From contig JAUWRB010000004.1 of assembly GCA_030610785.1 (NCBI GenBank), positions 1 through 32,575 of the forward strand: 32,575 nt of DNA, written 5' to 3'. The stretch comes from Promethearchaeota archaeon. Its GTDB lineage: Archaea; Asgardarchaeota; Lokiarchaeia; Sigyniarchaeales; SOKP01. The notes beneath the pieces were generated by a model, which made no database searches, was not told where the DNA came from, and worked only from the letters and a program-made list of their open reading frames with translations. A program made the position numbers and the translations under genes. Numbering within the stretch: position 1 is the stretch's first letter; every line of letters begins with the position of its first letter. Of the stretch, positions 7,601 to 14,953 are shown piece by piece.

Positions 7601-8116
7601 ATGCCTTTACCAGATTATGAGAAAAAATCTTATAAAAGAACTAGAACAATGCATGGAAATTGGTATTTAGCAAGTTATCGATATAAGTTTAATTTATCAA
7701 GAACCAAAGTATTTTTAAAAGGACTTGCGAAAGGACATATCTTAGGATTAAAATGTAGGTCCTGTAACACCGTGTCTTTTCCTCCTCGATTAATTTGTGG
7801 ACGATGTTTAGTAAAACCCGATCAATGGGTTCGATTACCTGAAACAGCCAGTGTTTCTACATTTTCAGCTAATTACGATGCAGACGATAAAAATAGAGAG
7901 AGACCATATCCGATTGTAGCAGTACAACAAGATGGTACCGACACTGTTTGGGTTCATAATCTTACGGATAAATTCGATTTTCATGATGTCTATGTCGGCA
8001 TGCCTTTAAAAGCTGTATGGGCTGAAGAGCGAAAAGGTATATGGATGGATATAGACCATTACGAGCCCATTGAAGATCCGGCAATTGAGCTTAACAAAAA
8101 AGAAGAAGAAATGTGA
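7601..8116 (+). CDS. DUF35 OB-fold/zinc-ribbon protein (partner of thiolase 3)
   Basis: A 171-residue DUF35 protein with a somewhat longer N-terminal arm. Zinc-ribbon cysteines are 52, 55, 66 and 69 (KCRSCNTVSFPPR, ICGRC), followed by the OB-fold from about residue 77 (RLPETASVSTFSANYD). A strong GGAGGTG ribosome site lies 11 nt before ATG 7601, inside the end of thiolase 3. It closes the four-gene thiolase/DUF35 run. Having one DUF35 for each thiolase-fold gene in the window (three of each) argues for dedicated pairing rather than one shared subunit. The acidic and lysine-rich tail (NKKEEEM) has no assigned role. Confidence 0.87.
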   Translation: MPLPDYEKKSYKRTRTMHGNWYLASYRYKFNLSRTKVFLKGLAKGHILGLKCRSCNTVSFPPRLICGRCLVKPDQWVRLPETASVSTFSANYDADDKNRERPYPIVAVQQDGTDTVWVHNLTDKFDFHDVYVGMPLKAVWAEERKGIWMDIDHYEPIEDPAIELNKKEEEM

Positions 8117-8151
8117 AATGGGTTAAAATCAGTTTTGAAAAATTGTTATAA

Positions 8152-8178
8152 ATTTTTTTTTTTCTTTATTTATTTTTA
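8152..8178 (+). terminator. T-run after the thiolase 2/3 operon
   Basis: A run of eleven T residues interrupted by one C follows the last DUF35 gene by about 35 nt. It probably ends transcription before the flavoprotein pair. The short gap to 8234 is otherwise featureless A/T-rich DNA. Confidence 0.4.
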
Positions 8179-8234
8179 AAAGAAATTTTATTCATAGTAT
8201 TTATTAATTTTTATTCAATTTGTTTTAATATATT

Positions 8235-9788
8235 ATGGAACAAAAAAAAATTAATGAAAACGATGTGATTTCAACCTATCCTATTATTGTTATTGGTGCA
8301 GGTCTCGGAGGACTCGGAGCGGCGTGCCAACTCGGTCTCCTAGGAAAAAAAGTATTGTTACTCGAGAAAAATAACGTGCCGGGAGGGTTTGCGACATCTT
8401 TTGTTCGAGGTAGATTCGAATTTGAAGGAGCATTACACGAATTAAGTGATATTGGTACAGAAGATAATAAAGGGACTCTTTATAGATTTTTTGAGAAAAT
8501 AGGAGTAATTCCTGATAAATTAAAGTTTAAACAAGTTCCGGAATTTTATCGAAGCGTTTTTTTAGATGGATACGATGTCACGATGCCTCTTGGCTTTGAA
8601 TCATATACTAATAAATTAATCGAGTTGTTTCCTGCCGAACAAAAGGGAATAGAAGAATTCATGAAAATGTGCAAAGCAGTGCTAGAAGGAATTAAATTTA
8701 TTGCTTCTAAAGGAGGGAAATATTCGCCCGCAGAAGTCCTAAAAGAACATCCGTGGGTAGCGCGCATCTCTGGTCTAACGCTCTCAGAAGTGTTTGAGAA
8801 ATTTTTTAAAGACAAAAAATTAATGGCAATTATAGGTCAATTATGGGGTTATGTAGGGTTGCCCCCAGCCAGAATAAATGCTTATGCCTTTATTGCCATG
8901 TTAATATTTTATTTAAATTGGGGTGCTGTTTTTCCAATTGGACGGTCTCACGCATTAACAAGCTCAATGCTGAAAGCTTTTCAAGATTTAGGCGGTGAAG
9001 TAAGGTTTAATGCTTTAGTGGATCGTATCCTCGTGGAAAATAACAGAGCGTGCGGAGTTAAACTTCTTAACGGCGATATTTATCGTTGCGAGGCGGTTTT
9101 TTCAAACGTGAATCCTATATGCACGGTAATGAAAATGCTTCCACGTGAAGTTGTACCGGATAGCTATAAAAAAAGCGTTTATTCTCCACAAATTGGTCCC
9201 TCAGCCTTTTCAGTATATTTGGGAATTAATGCTTCTCATAAAAAATTAGGATTAAATGCTCATGAAACTTTTATCAACGCAACATGGGATGTAGATGATG
9301 CTTTTGAATCTTTTATGAAATTAGAACCACCAAAATATATGGTCGCAGCGTGTTATAATCATGTGTATGAAAATATATCTCCCCCGGGAACAACTCAACT
9401 TGTTCTCACTACGCTCCAAATGGGCAAGCTTTGGCAAAGTATCTCTCCCGATCAATACAACCGAGTGAAGGATGAAATTGCAGGGAAGATGATTGATCTG
9501 GTAGAACAGACAATAAGCCCGAATATTCGCGATTACTTGGAGGTTGCAGTTGTAGCAACACCGCTCACATATTATCGCTACTCGAAAAACATGGAAGGAG
9601 CAATATATGGTTATACACAAGATATCTTAAACGGGCCATTACTTAGATTAAAAAGCAGGGGAGCAATACCTGGACTATATCAAGTGGGTGCATGGACAAA
9701 TTTCGGAGGAGGCTTCTCAACATCGATTCTAGGTGGGAGAATCGCCGCAGGCATGTATTTAAGAGATAAAAAACAAGGGAGATGGTAA
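8235..9788 (+). CDS. CrtI/phytoene desaturase-like FAD-dependent oxidoreductase
   Basis: A 517-residue flavoprotein. The Rossmann motif GAGLGGLG is at residues 21-28, with Glu44 at the end of the second strand (VLLLEK) and the PGG segment at 49-51. The C-terminal FAD-closing block reads GLYQVGAWTNFGGGFSTSILGGRIAAG. This is the architecture of the CrtI, carotene isomerase and retinol saturase group, which desaturate, isomerise or saturate C=C bonds in isoprenoid-like chains. No ribosome site is seen; ATG 8235 follows TTTTAATATATT closely, consistent with a leaderless transcript or a promoter further upstream. The next gene begins 3 nt after its stop and encodes a reductase with a [2Fe-2S] domain, so reduction of a double bond powered by NAD(P)H is plausible. 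The substrate is unknown; a second, divergent copy lies at 30281-31804. Confidence 0.82.
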   Translation: MEQKKINENDVISTYPIIVIGAGLGGLGAACQLGLLGKKVLLLEKNNVPGGFATSFVRGRFEFEGALHELSDIGTEDNKGTLYRFFEKIGVIPDKLKFKQVPEFYRSVFLDGYDVTMPLGFESYTNKLIELFPAEQKGIEEFMKMCKAVLEGIKFIASKGGKYSPAEVLKEHPWVARISGLTLSEVFEKFFKDKKLMAIIGQLWGYVGLPPARINAYAFIAMLIFYLNWGAVFPIGRSHALTSSMLKAFQDLGGEVRFNALVDRILVENNRACGVKLLNGDIYRCEAVFSNVNPICTVMKMLPREVVPDSYKKSVYSPQIGPSAFSVYLGINASHKKLGLNAHETFINATWDVDDAFESFMKLEPPKYMVAACYNHVYENISPPGTTQLVLTTLQMGKLWQSISPDQYNRVKDEIAGKMIDLVEQTISPNIRDYLEVAVVATPLTYYRYSKNMEGAIYGYTQDILNGPLLRLKSRGAIPGLYQVGAWTNFGGGFSTSILGGRIAAGMYLRDKKQGRW

Positions 9789-9791
9789 AAA

Positions 9792-11003
9792 ATGGAAAAA
9801 GATGTAATGAAAGATATAATGAATGATGTAAAAAAATATCAAAAAGCTGAAAAATTGAAAAAATGGCGCGATGAGGTTGAACCAATACCTTGGTATTTCG
9901 ATGGATTGGAAAATCTTTGCGATAGAATCCATCCCGGAAAACTTTTTCTACAAGTATCGGATGTGAAACAACTTTCTTTGGACACAAAACTGTTCCGATT
10001 CATTTCTGCAAAGCCTAAAAAATTATTGGCACCATTCCGCTCAGGACAATACATCGGTCTCACGGTTGAAATTAACAACATAAAAACATCTCGCCCTTAC
10101 TCGCTCGCATCGTCTCCTAATCAGCTTGCGTATTATGAATTGGGTATAAAAAAGAAAGAAGGTGGCTTCGTAAGTCCCTATTTGTTTGAAAATTTAAAAG
10201 TCGGTGACATTTTAGAATCTACTGAACCCATGGGAAATTTTTATCATAACCCCATTTTTCACGGGAATGATTTAGTTTTCATAGCAGGTGGAAGCGGTAT
10301 TACTCCCTTCGTTTCAATACTAAGGGACATTTCTGAGCGAGTTTTACCTTTAAATGTCTGGCTATTTTTTGGTTGTTTAACAGAAAAAGATATTTTATTT
10401 CGAGATGAATTAGATGAAATTCAGGAGCGACGCCCTAACATCAAAATTAAATATATTCTTTCGGAACCCAAACCAGAATGGACTGGAGCCCGTGGTTTTA
10501 TCTCAAAAGAGGAGATTTTAAATAAAATTGGCTCGATCAAAGGTAAGTTCTTTTATATTGTTGGAAATCGAGCAATGTATCAATTCATACAAGCAGAATT
10601 ACAGGCATTGGAAATTTCAAGACATAGAATTATTTACGAGGCATATGGTGTACCTGACGATGTTACCAAAATTATGGGATGGCCTGAGGAGATTGACGCG
10701 TCTAAAAAAATTCATATTACTGTTGATTTAATTCGAAAAGGCAAAAAAGAAACAGCAATCATCGAGGCGTCGTGTGTTGAACCACTTTTGAATAGTCTCG
10801 AACGAGCAAGGATACTGGGATATCAACTCGATAATGGCTGTCGTTCGGGTGAATGCGCTCTTTGCAGAACTAAAATGCGATCAGGCAAGATCTTTGTCCC
10901 TCCAGAAGTAATAATTCGAGAAAGCGATCAAGAATTTGGTTTTATACACCCGTGCGTATCTTACCCAATTTCTGATGTACATATTGATTTATCTTTAACT
11001 TAA
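9792..11003 (+). CDS. FNR-type flavin reductase with C-terminal plant-type [2Fe-2S] ferredoxin domain
   Basis: A 403-residue electron-transfer protein of the phenol-hydroxylase/CDP-6-deoxy-hexose reductase type. A charged helical N-terminal extension of about 50 residues precedes the FAD-binding barrel (R101-P-Y-S104). The NAD(P)-binding half starts at about Gly166 (GGSGITP), and the ferredoxin domain has Cys350, Cys355, Cys358 and Cys388, the exact Cx4Cx2Cx29C spacing of plant-type clusters. It should pass electrons from NAD(P)H through FAD to the cluster and on to a partner. It starts 3 nt after the CrtI-like gene with GGAGATGG as ribosome site, so that flavoprotein is the likeliest acceptor. 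No oxygenase gene is in the window. The N-terminal extension, absent from minimal family members, may be a docking element. Confidence 0.87.
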   Translation: MEKDVMKDIMNDVKKYQKAEKLKKWRDEVEPIPWYFDGLENLCDRIHPGKLFLQVSDVKQLSLDTKLFRFISAKPKKLLAPFRSGQYIGLTVEINNIKTSRPYSLASSPNQLAYYELGIKKKEGGFVSPYLFENLKVGDILESTEPMGNFYHNPIFHGNDLVFIAGGSGITPFVSILRDISERVLPLNVWLFFGCLTEKDILFRDELDEIQERRPNIKIKYILSEPKPEWTGARGFISKEEILNKIGSIKGKFFYIVGNRAMYQFIQAELQALEISRHRIIYEAYGVPDDVTKIMGWPEEIDASKKIHITVDLIRKGKKETAIIEASCVEPLLNSLERARILGYQLDNGCRSGECALCRTKMRSGKIFVPPEVIIRESDQEFGFIHPCVSYPISDVHIDLSLT

Positions 11004-11032
11004 TTTTTTTTTTAACTCTTTTTTTGAGAGAA
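11004..11032 (+). terminator. T-runs ending the flavoprotein operon
   Basis: The stop codon is followed directly by a run of ten T residues and then another T-run near 11020-11025. The downstream gene is on the opposite strand, so this is a convergent gene end where termination is needed. Confidence 0.45.
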
Positions 11033-11135
11033 TTTTAAATTTAATAAGAAAAACGAAATACTTAAACTAATTTTTCCTGGCAAAGATTTCTTTTTTAAAA
11101 TAAGATAAACGAAAAAAACAGCTTAAATATTAACA

Positions 11136-12233
11136 TTAATTACTTGTCACGATTGGAGCTGGTATGAAAACCCTCCTTAGTCCTGTTCTTTCAAATTTAA
11201 TGGCATTTTGAGGACAAAGATGAGCACAAACGCCACATCCGATACATTTTTGTTCGTTTATAACTGCTATATCACTAATTAAATCAATAATCTCTAAGGG
11301 ACATGCTTCAACGCAAGTTCCGCAGCCTACGCATTCATCCTCGTTCACTTTCGATATATAGGATGTAATAGTTGAAATCGGTGATGCTCCTCTATAATAA
11401 TTTCCGAAATTTCCACAACAACATTTGCAGCAATTACAAATAGCTATTTCCTCCAATTCTGGATTTCCACGCACGTGAAACGCTTTATGAACAAGCCCTA
11501 AATCTTCAGCTTCTTTTAAAATCCTTAATGCCTCTTCTTTTGAAATTTGCTTGGCGAAATCATGTTCTATAATATATTGAGCAGTTCTACCAAAACTCAA
11601 GCAATTTTGTCTTGGAGCATTAATTTTACAAGGATCACCGAGAAGATCTTTTTTATGTCGACAATAACAATAAGAAACACCAATAATATCAAATTTTTCA
11701 ACTATTTTTTTTATTTCTTCTTGTGGAAGCACGATCTCTTCTTGTACCTCAATTTCTTCTTCAACAGGAACAACTCTATCAATTGCAGGAGCGTTTTTAT
11801 AAGCAGCCATTACTATATCGTAATTTTTTTGAGTAACATGGCTCATATCGTTAAATAATTTTTCCCACAATTCTGCTAATTTTTTCTGTTTCGCACCTCT
11901 CTCCCCGCGCATTAGCGTCATTTCTAATAAGCCCGGCAAAAAAGGCACCAAGCGATATATTAAAATGCCAGTACTCCTACTTGGAATTGCTGTTATTAAT
12001 CCGATGTGCATTAACTCGTTCAGTATTTTATTTAACGATTCCTCGTCAAAATCTGATTTTCCCTTGATCTGTTCTAAAGTAAGAGAGGATTTTGAAAAAA
12101 TTTGAAGGAATTTCAAGTGTTTTTCTGTAATTAAAGTTTTTAATATTTCAATAAGTGTGGCGTTAATTGGTACCGGTATTCCTCCGGCTTTTATAATCTT
12201 CCTTGCAACTTTATACCATTGTTTTTCAGACAT
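11136..12233 (-). CDS. Winged-helix/Cys-rich protein with two C-terminal [4Fe-4S] ferredoxin motifs
   Basis: A 365-residue protein with an uncommon layout. Residues about 25-110 look like a winged-helix domain (LTLEQIKGKSDFDEESLNKILNELMHIGLITAI-like helix-turn-helix, here described rather than quoted in full). A helical linker follows, then a Cys-rich middle (Cys189, 191, 202, 211 and the cluster C266-N-C-C-K-C-C-C273). Two ferredoxin motifs close it: Cys301/304/307/311 and Cys330/333/336/340. Related Cys-rich ferredoxins occur beside energy-metabolism genes in anaerobes, but I do not know a named function. It could be a redox-responsive regulator or a ferredoxin-coupled subunit delivered to an oxidoreductase. 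It is transcribed alone, opposite to its neighbours, and its start has no clear ribosome site. Confidence 0.7.
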   Translation of the reverse strand: MSEKQWYKVARKIIKAGGIPVPINATLIEILKTLITEKHLKFLQIFSKSSLTLEQIKGKSDFDEESLNKILNELMHIGLITAIPSRSTGILIYRLVPFLPGLLEMTLMRGERGAKQKKLAELWEKLFNDMSHVTQKNYDIVMAAYKNAPAIDRVVPVEEEIEVQEEIVLPQEEIKKIVEKFDIIGVSYCYCRHKKDLLGDPCKINAPRQNCLSFGRTAQYIIEHDFAKQISKEEALRILKEAEDLGLVHKAFHVRGNPELEEIAICNCCKCCCGNFGNYYRGASPISTITSYISKVNEDECVGCGTCVEACPLEIIDLISDIAVINEQKCIGCGVCAHLCPQNAIKFERTGLRRVFIPAPIVTSN

Positions 12234-12529
12234 TTTTTTAGTTATTATTTATCTATATTGTTTCAACTGTTGGTTAAAAAGTTATAAAGAATTATAAATT
12301 TTTATAAAAATCCAAAAAATCAGACCACTCCTTGAGTTTAAATAGGTTTTTGAGAAGTTAATCTTAAGATAAGAATTATTTAAACTGGTGATAATTAAAA
12401 AGGCAATGTAAAAACAATTAGAAATGCTCATTAGACTGATTAATCCATTTACGCTCACTTGATTTGCATCATGGGCACTAATTTACTCAAGTGATTACTT
12501 GAAAAGATTGCAAATTCATGTATGTTGTT

Positions 12530-12744
12530 CCAGCTCCTTGCAAGCGGTTGTTCTCATGAGTCGGGGATTCTGAGCCCCGTTCAAAACAGGGCAGTCCCAA
12601 CGGCGAGGAGAGGTGAATGCGCGATTGATTCAAGTACTGCGGGATAACTTCCTTCAAGACTTCGGAGATGTGCGAAAAGATACGATCGATGAGGAATGTG
12701 TTGAACCCGGCGATGGGCGCACAGCTGGATAACCTTAGGGCTGG
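12530..12744 (+). ncRNA. Candidate structured RNA, G+C-rich island in A/T-rich DNA
   Basis: Between 12541 and 12720 the G+C content is about 53 percent, against roughly a quarter or less in the flanks, and no reading frame spans it. Folding by eye gives a 7-bp terminal helix CCAGCTC/GGGCTGG (12530-12536 with 12738-12744, one G-U pair that favours the plus strand). A nested TGCGC/GCGCA helix pairs 12618-12622 with 12717-12721, and a CGGGG/CCCCG hairpin pairs 12562-12566 with 12575-12579. Upstream, ATTTGCA/TGCAAAT (12462-12468, 12509-12515) encloses a TCAAGT-GATT-ACTTGA hairpin, so the transcript may begin near 12410. I could not match it to RNase P RNA, SRP RNA, a tRNA or a known riboswitch. 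A free-standing RNA, a long 5' leader of the downstream ligase gene, or a fragment of a group II intron all remain possible. Confidence 0.5.
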
Positions 12745-12881
12745 TCTTTCTGCTCCAAGAAAAATTGATGACTAGAATAAAAATTGTGAATTTTATAGAA
12801 ATTTATAAATTTTTATAAATAGTAATAAGGTTGTCAATCATCTTGAATTATGAATTTAAATGAACTTTAAAGCGATTCATA

Positions 12882-12896
12882 TTTATTATACATATA
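12882..12896 (+). promoter_or_regulatory. Candidate TATA box for the first phenylacetate-CoA ligase
   Basis: TTTATTATACATATA lies about 46 nt before the ligase start. With the usual archaeal spacing, transcription would begin near 12915-12920, right after the palindrome at 12899-12912. Another strong TATA-like stretch, TTTATAAATTTTTATAAA, lies at 12802-12819, so more than one start site is possible. Confidence 0.4.
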
Positions 12897-12898
12897 TG

Positions 12899-12912
12899 GG
12901 GAAAAGTTTCCC
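12899..12912. promoter_or_regulatory. Palindromic operator GGGAAA-AG-TTTCCC
   Basis: A perfect 6+6 inverted repeat with a 2-nt spacer sits 30 nt before the ligase start, between its likely TATA box and transcription start. The same arms recur at 16736-16749 in front of the symporter operon at a similar distance. A dimeric repressor bound here would block initiation. The regulator is unidentified. Confidence 0.6.
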
Positions 12913-12942
12913 ATTGTAATTATTAGTTAAAGTGGATATAAA

Positions 12943-14283
12943 ATGGAATATAACTATTTCGATGAGAAGCGTGAAAAAACTCCTTGGGCTGATTTAGAAA
13001 CAAAATTTATCAAGAACGGAAAAATTATTCTTCAAAATTTGTATAATAATGTTCATGCTTTAAAAAAAAGGTATCAAGAAGCGGGAATTACGCCGGACGA
13101 TATCAAATCTGTGGAAGACTTTAAAAAAGTTCCATTCATGAATAAGAGCGATTTTTTAGACAGCTTCCCAAATAAATTAGTATGTGTTCCCATGGATCAG
13201 ATTGTTCGCATGCACGCAACAAGCGGGACTTCAGGACATCGACCTACTTGTGGATATTATACTCAAAATGATTTAGATAATTGGAGTTATTTATGTGCTC
13301 GGAACTTAGGTGCCATTGGCATGACAAAGAAAGATGTTTTTCAAAATACAACGTCTGCGGGGTTATTTACAGGTGGTTTTGGCTATGCTCAAGGATGTAC
13401 TTTAGTAGGGGCAATGTTAATTCCATTCGGCCCAGGAAAAACCGCAAGGCAGCTTGAATTTTTTCAGACGTTTAAAGTTACCGCGTTTCATGCGATTCCT
13501 TCTTTTGGATTAAGAATTGCAGAAGTAATGGAAGAAGAAGGAATTAAGAAAGAAGATTTATTTCTTAAATACGCTATTGTCGGCGCTGAGGGATGGGCAG
13601 AATCAACACGAAAGACTATTGAAGGCCGTTTAGGGGTAAAAGCTTACGACAATTATGGCTTAACAGAGGCATGCGGTCCTGGAGTTTCTGTAGAATGCCA
13701 GGAACAAAACGGTTTACATTTATGGACCGATTTTTTTTATCCTGAAATAATAGATCCAAAAACAGGAGAAGTCTTAGGAGAAGGAGAAACTGGCGAATTA
13801 GTTTTAACAAGTCTTTGGAAGGAAGCTTTACCAATTTTTAGATACCGAACTGGAGATATAACATCATTAAGAAAAAGCGAGTGTCCTTGTGGAAGAACGG
13901 GTTATATTATGGAGCGTATTAAAGGACGGAAGGACGATATGCACGTGTTAAAAGGTGTAAATATTTATCCCAGCATGCTTGAAGAAGAAATTTTTAATTT
14001 ATCAAACTATTTTACTGACGTGTATTTAATTGTATATCACACGATAGGTGTTTACGATGAAGTAACGATTAATGTTGAAGTTAAACCAGGAGTAGATAAG
14101 GTTAAAGCAAAAGCAGAATTAGAAAAGAATTTACTTGAGGCCACGATGATTAGAATAAATGTTACAGTATTCGATCCTAATACTCTTCCTCGTCAAGAAG
14201 GAAAAGCTATTCGCACTAAAGACATTCGAGATCGTCCAGATGGATATAAAGGATGGTTAAAAATGATGAACCACGAAAAATGA
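12943..14283 (+). CDS. Phenylacetate-CoA ligase family protein (AMP-forming), copy 1
   Basis: A 446-residue PaaK-type ligase that activates an aryl or related carboxylic acid to its CoA ester using ATP. Visible marks are the adenylate loop HATSGTSGHRPT from residue 91, YDNYGLTEACGPGVSVECQ (substrate/adenine pocket), FRYRTGDI hinge, the family CPCGRTG loop, and the PRQEGKAIR C-terminal lysine region. The loop reads SGHRPTCGYY rather than the usual TGKPTVVGYT, so the protein is divergent from copy 2 and may prefer another acid. It is preceded by the structured RNA candidate and by a palindrome shared with the symporter operon. This suggests that substrate availability controls both uptake and activation. 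No strong ribosome site is visible before ATG 12943. Confidence 0.85.
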   Translation: MEYNYFDEKREKTPWADLETKFIKNGKIILQNLYNNVHALKKRYQEAGITPDDIKSVEDFKKVPFMNKSDFLDSFPNKLVCVPMDQIVRMHATSGTSGHRPTCGYYTQNDLDNWSYLCARNLGAIGMTKKDVFQNTTSAGLFTGGFGYAQGCTLVGAMLIPFGPGKTARQLEFFQTFKVTAFHAIPSFGLRIAEVMEEEGIKKEDLFLKYAIVGAEGWAESTRKTIEGRLGVKAYDNYGLTEACGPGVSVECQEQNGLHLWTDFFYPEIIDPKTGEVLGEGETGELVLTSLWKEALPIFRYRTGDITSLRKSECPCGRTGYIMERIKGRKDDMHVLKGVNIYPSMLEEEIFNLSNYFTDVYLIVYHTIGVYDEVTINVEVKPGVDKVKAKAELEKNLLEATMIRINVTVFDPNTLPRQEGKAIRTKDIRDRPDGYKGWLKMMNHEK

Positions 14284-14315
14284 GGATTATTTCTTATCTT
14301 AAAAAAAAAAAAAAA

Positions 14316-14765
14316 TTATAAATACATGTCATCTTTACCATGTTTACCATGTTTATCCTTTTTTTCTATCTCTTCTTTTTCTTTATAAAATTCTTTTAAT
14401 AATGTTGAACCAGTCTCGTCTCGTTTCAAAACTATCTGAGTCAACATGTTTTGTTTTCTTTGAACCTCAAGTAACGCATTTGCGATGTGATTTATCAGCT
14501 GAAATTGAAGATCACACATGTGTACCCTCTCTTCATCGCTGCATTCATCACAATGATCTGCACAAGCCCTCCAATCTTCAAAAAACAATTCAATGTTAAT
14601 ATCATCAACAGTTAAATAATTCTTTTCGCATTCCGCACAATTTTTATCCGCTTTTATTTGAAGGGCTTCTATTTTTTTCTTTAAAATCTCAACGAAATTC
14701 CATTTATCTTTTTCAAGTAATTCTTTAAATTCTTTTTCGGATAAATAATCAATATCTTCTGCCAT
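14316..14765 (-). CDS. Small Cys-rich hypothetical protein, possibly metal-binding
   Basis: A 149-residue protein I do not recognise. It is mostly charged and predicted helical. Cys43 and Cys46 (CAEC), Cys68, Cys72, Cys75 (CADHCDEC) and Cys84, with His71 and His82, are concentrated in the middle and could bind zinc or an Fe-S cluster. Residues about 86-135 look like one long amphipathic helix, perhaps a coiled coil, and the tail HGKHGKDD is Lys/His-rich. It has no signal peptide or membrane segment. It stands convergent to the ligase gene and upstream of nothing obvious, separated by 188 nt from the symporter on the same strand. A real gene is likely from composition and length; its role is unknown. 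Confidence 0.6.
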   Translation of the reverse strand: MAEDIDYLSEKEFKELLEKDKWNFVEILKKKIEALQIKADKNCAECEKNYLTVDDINIELFFEDWRACADHCDECSDEERVHMCDLQFQLINHIANALLEVQRKQNMLTQIVLKRDETGSTLLKEFYKEKEEIEKKDKHGKHGKDDMYL

Positions 14766-14953
14766 TATTAATCAATCAAAAATTAAAAATTTATCATGTG
14801 TAATTTGATAACATGAATATTAATGTAATTTAAATAAAAATTCATGAATATAAATAAATTTAAAACTTTTTTAAAAAAAATATGATTGAATAATAAAGAA
14901 ATAAGATAAGAAAAAAAAAATTTTAATTTTTAATTATTTGCCTATTAATGTTA

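Noticed and set aside
12562-12744. TPP riboswitch, RNase P RNA or SRP RNA
   Set aside because: Fragments such as CTGGATAACC and TTCTGAG vaguely recall TPP aptamers, but the spacing and paired arms are wrong. The conserved RNase P core strands and the SRP helix 8 motif are absent.
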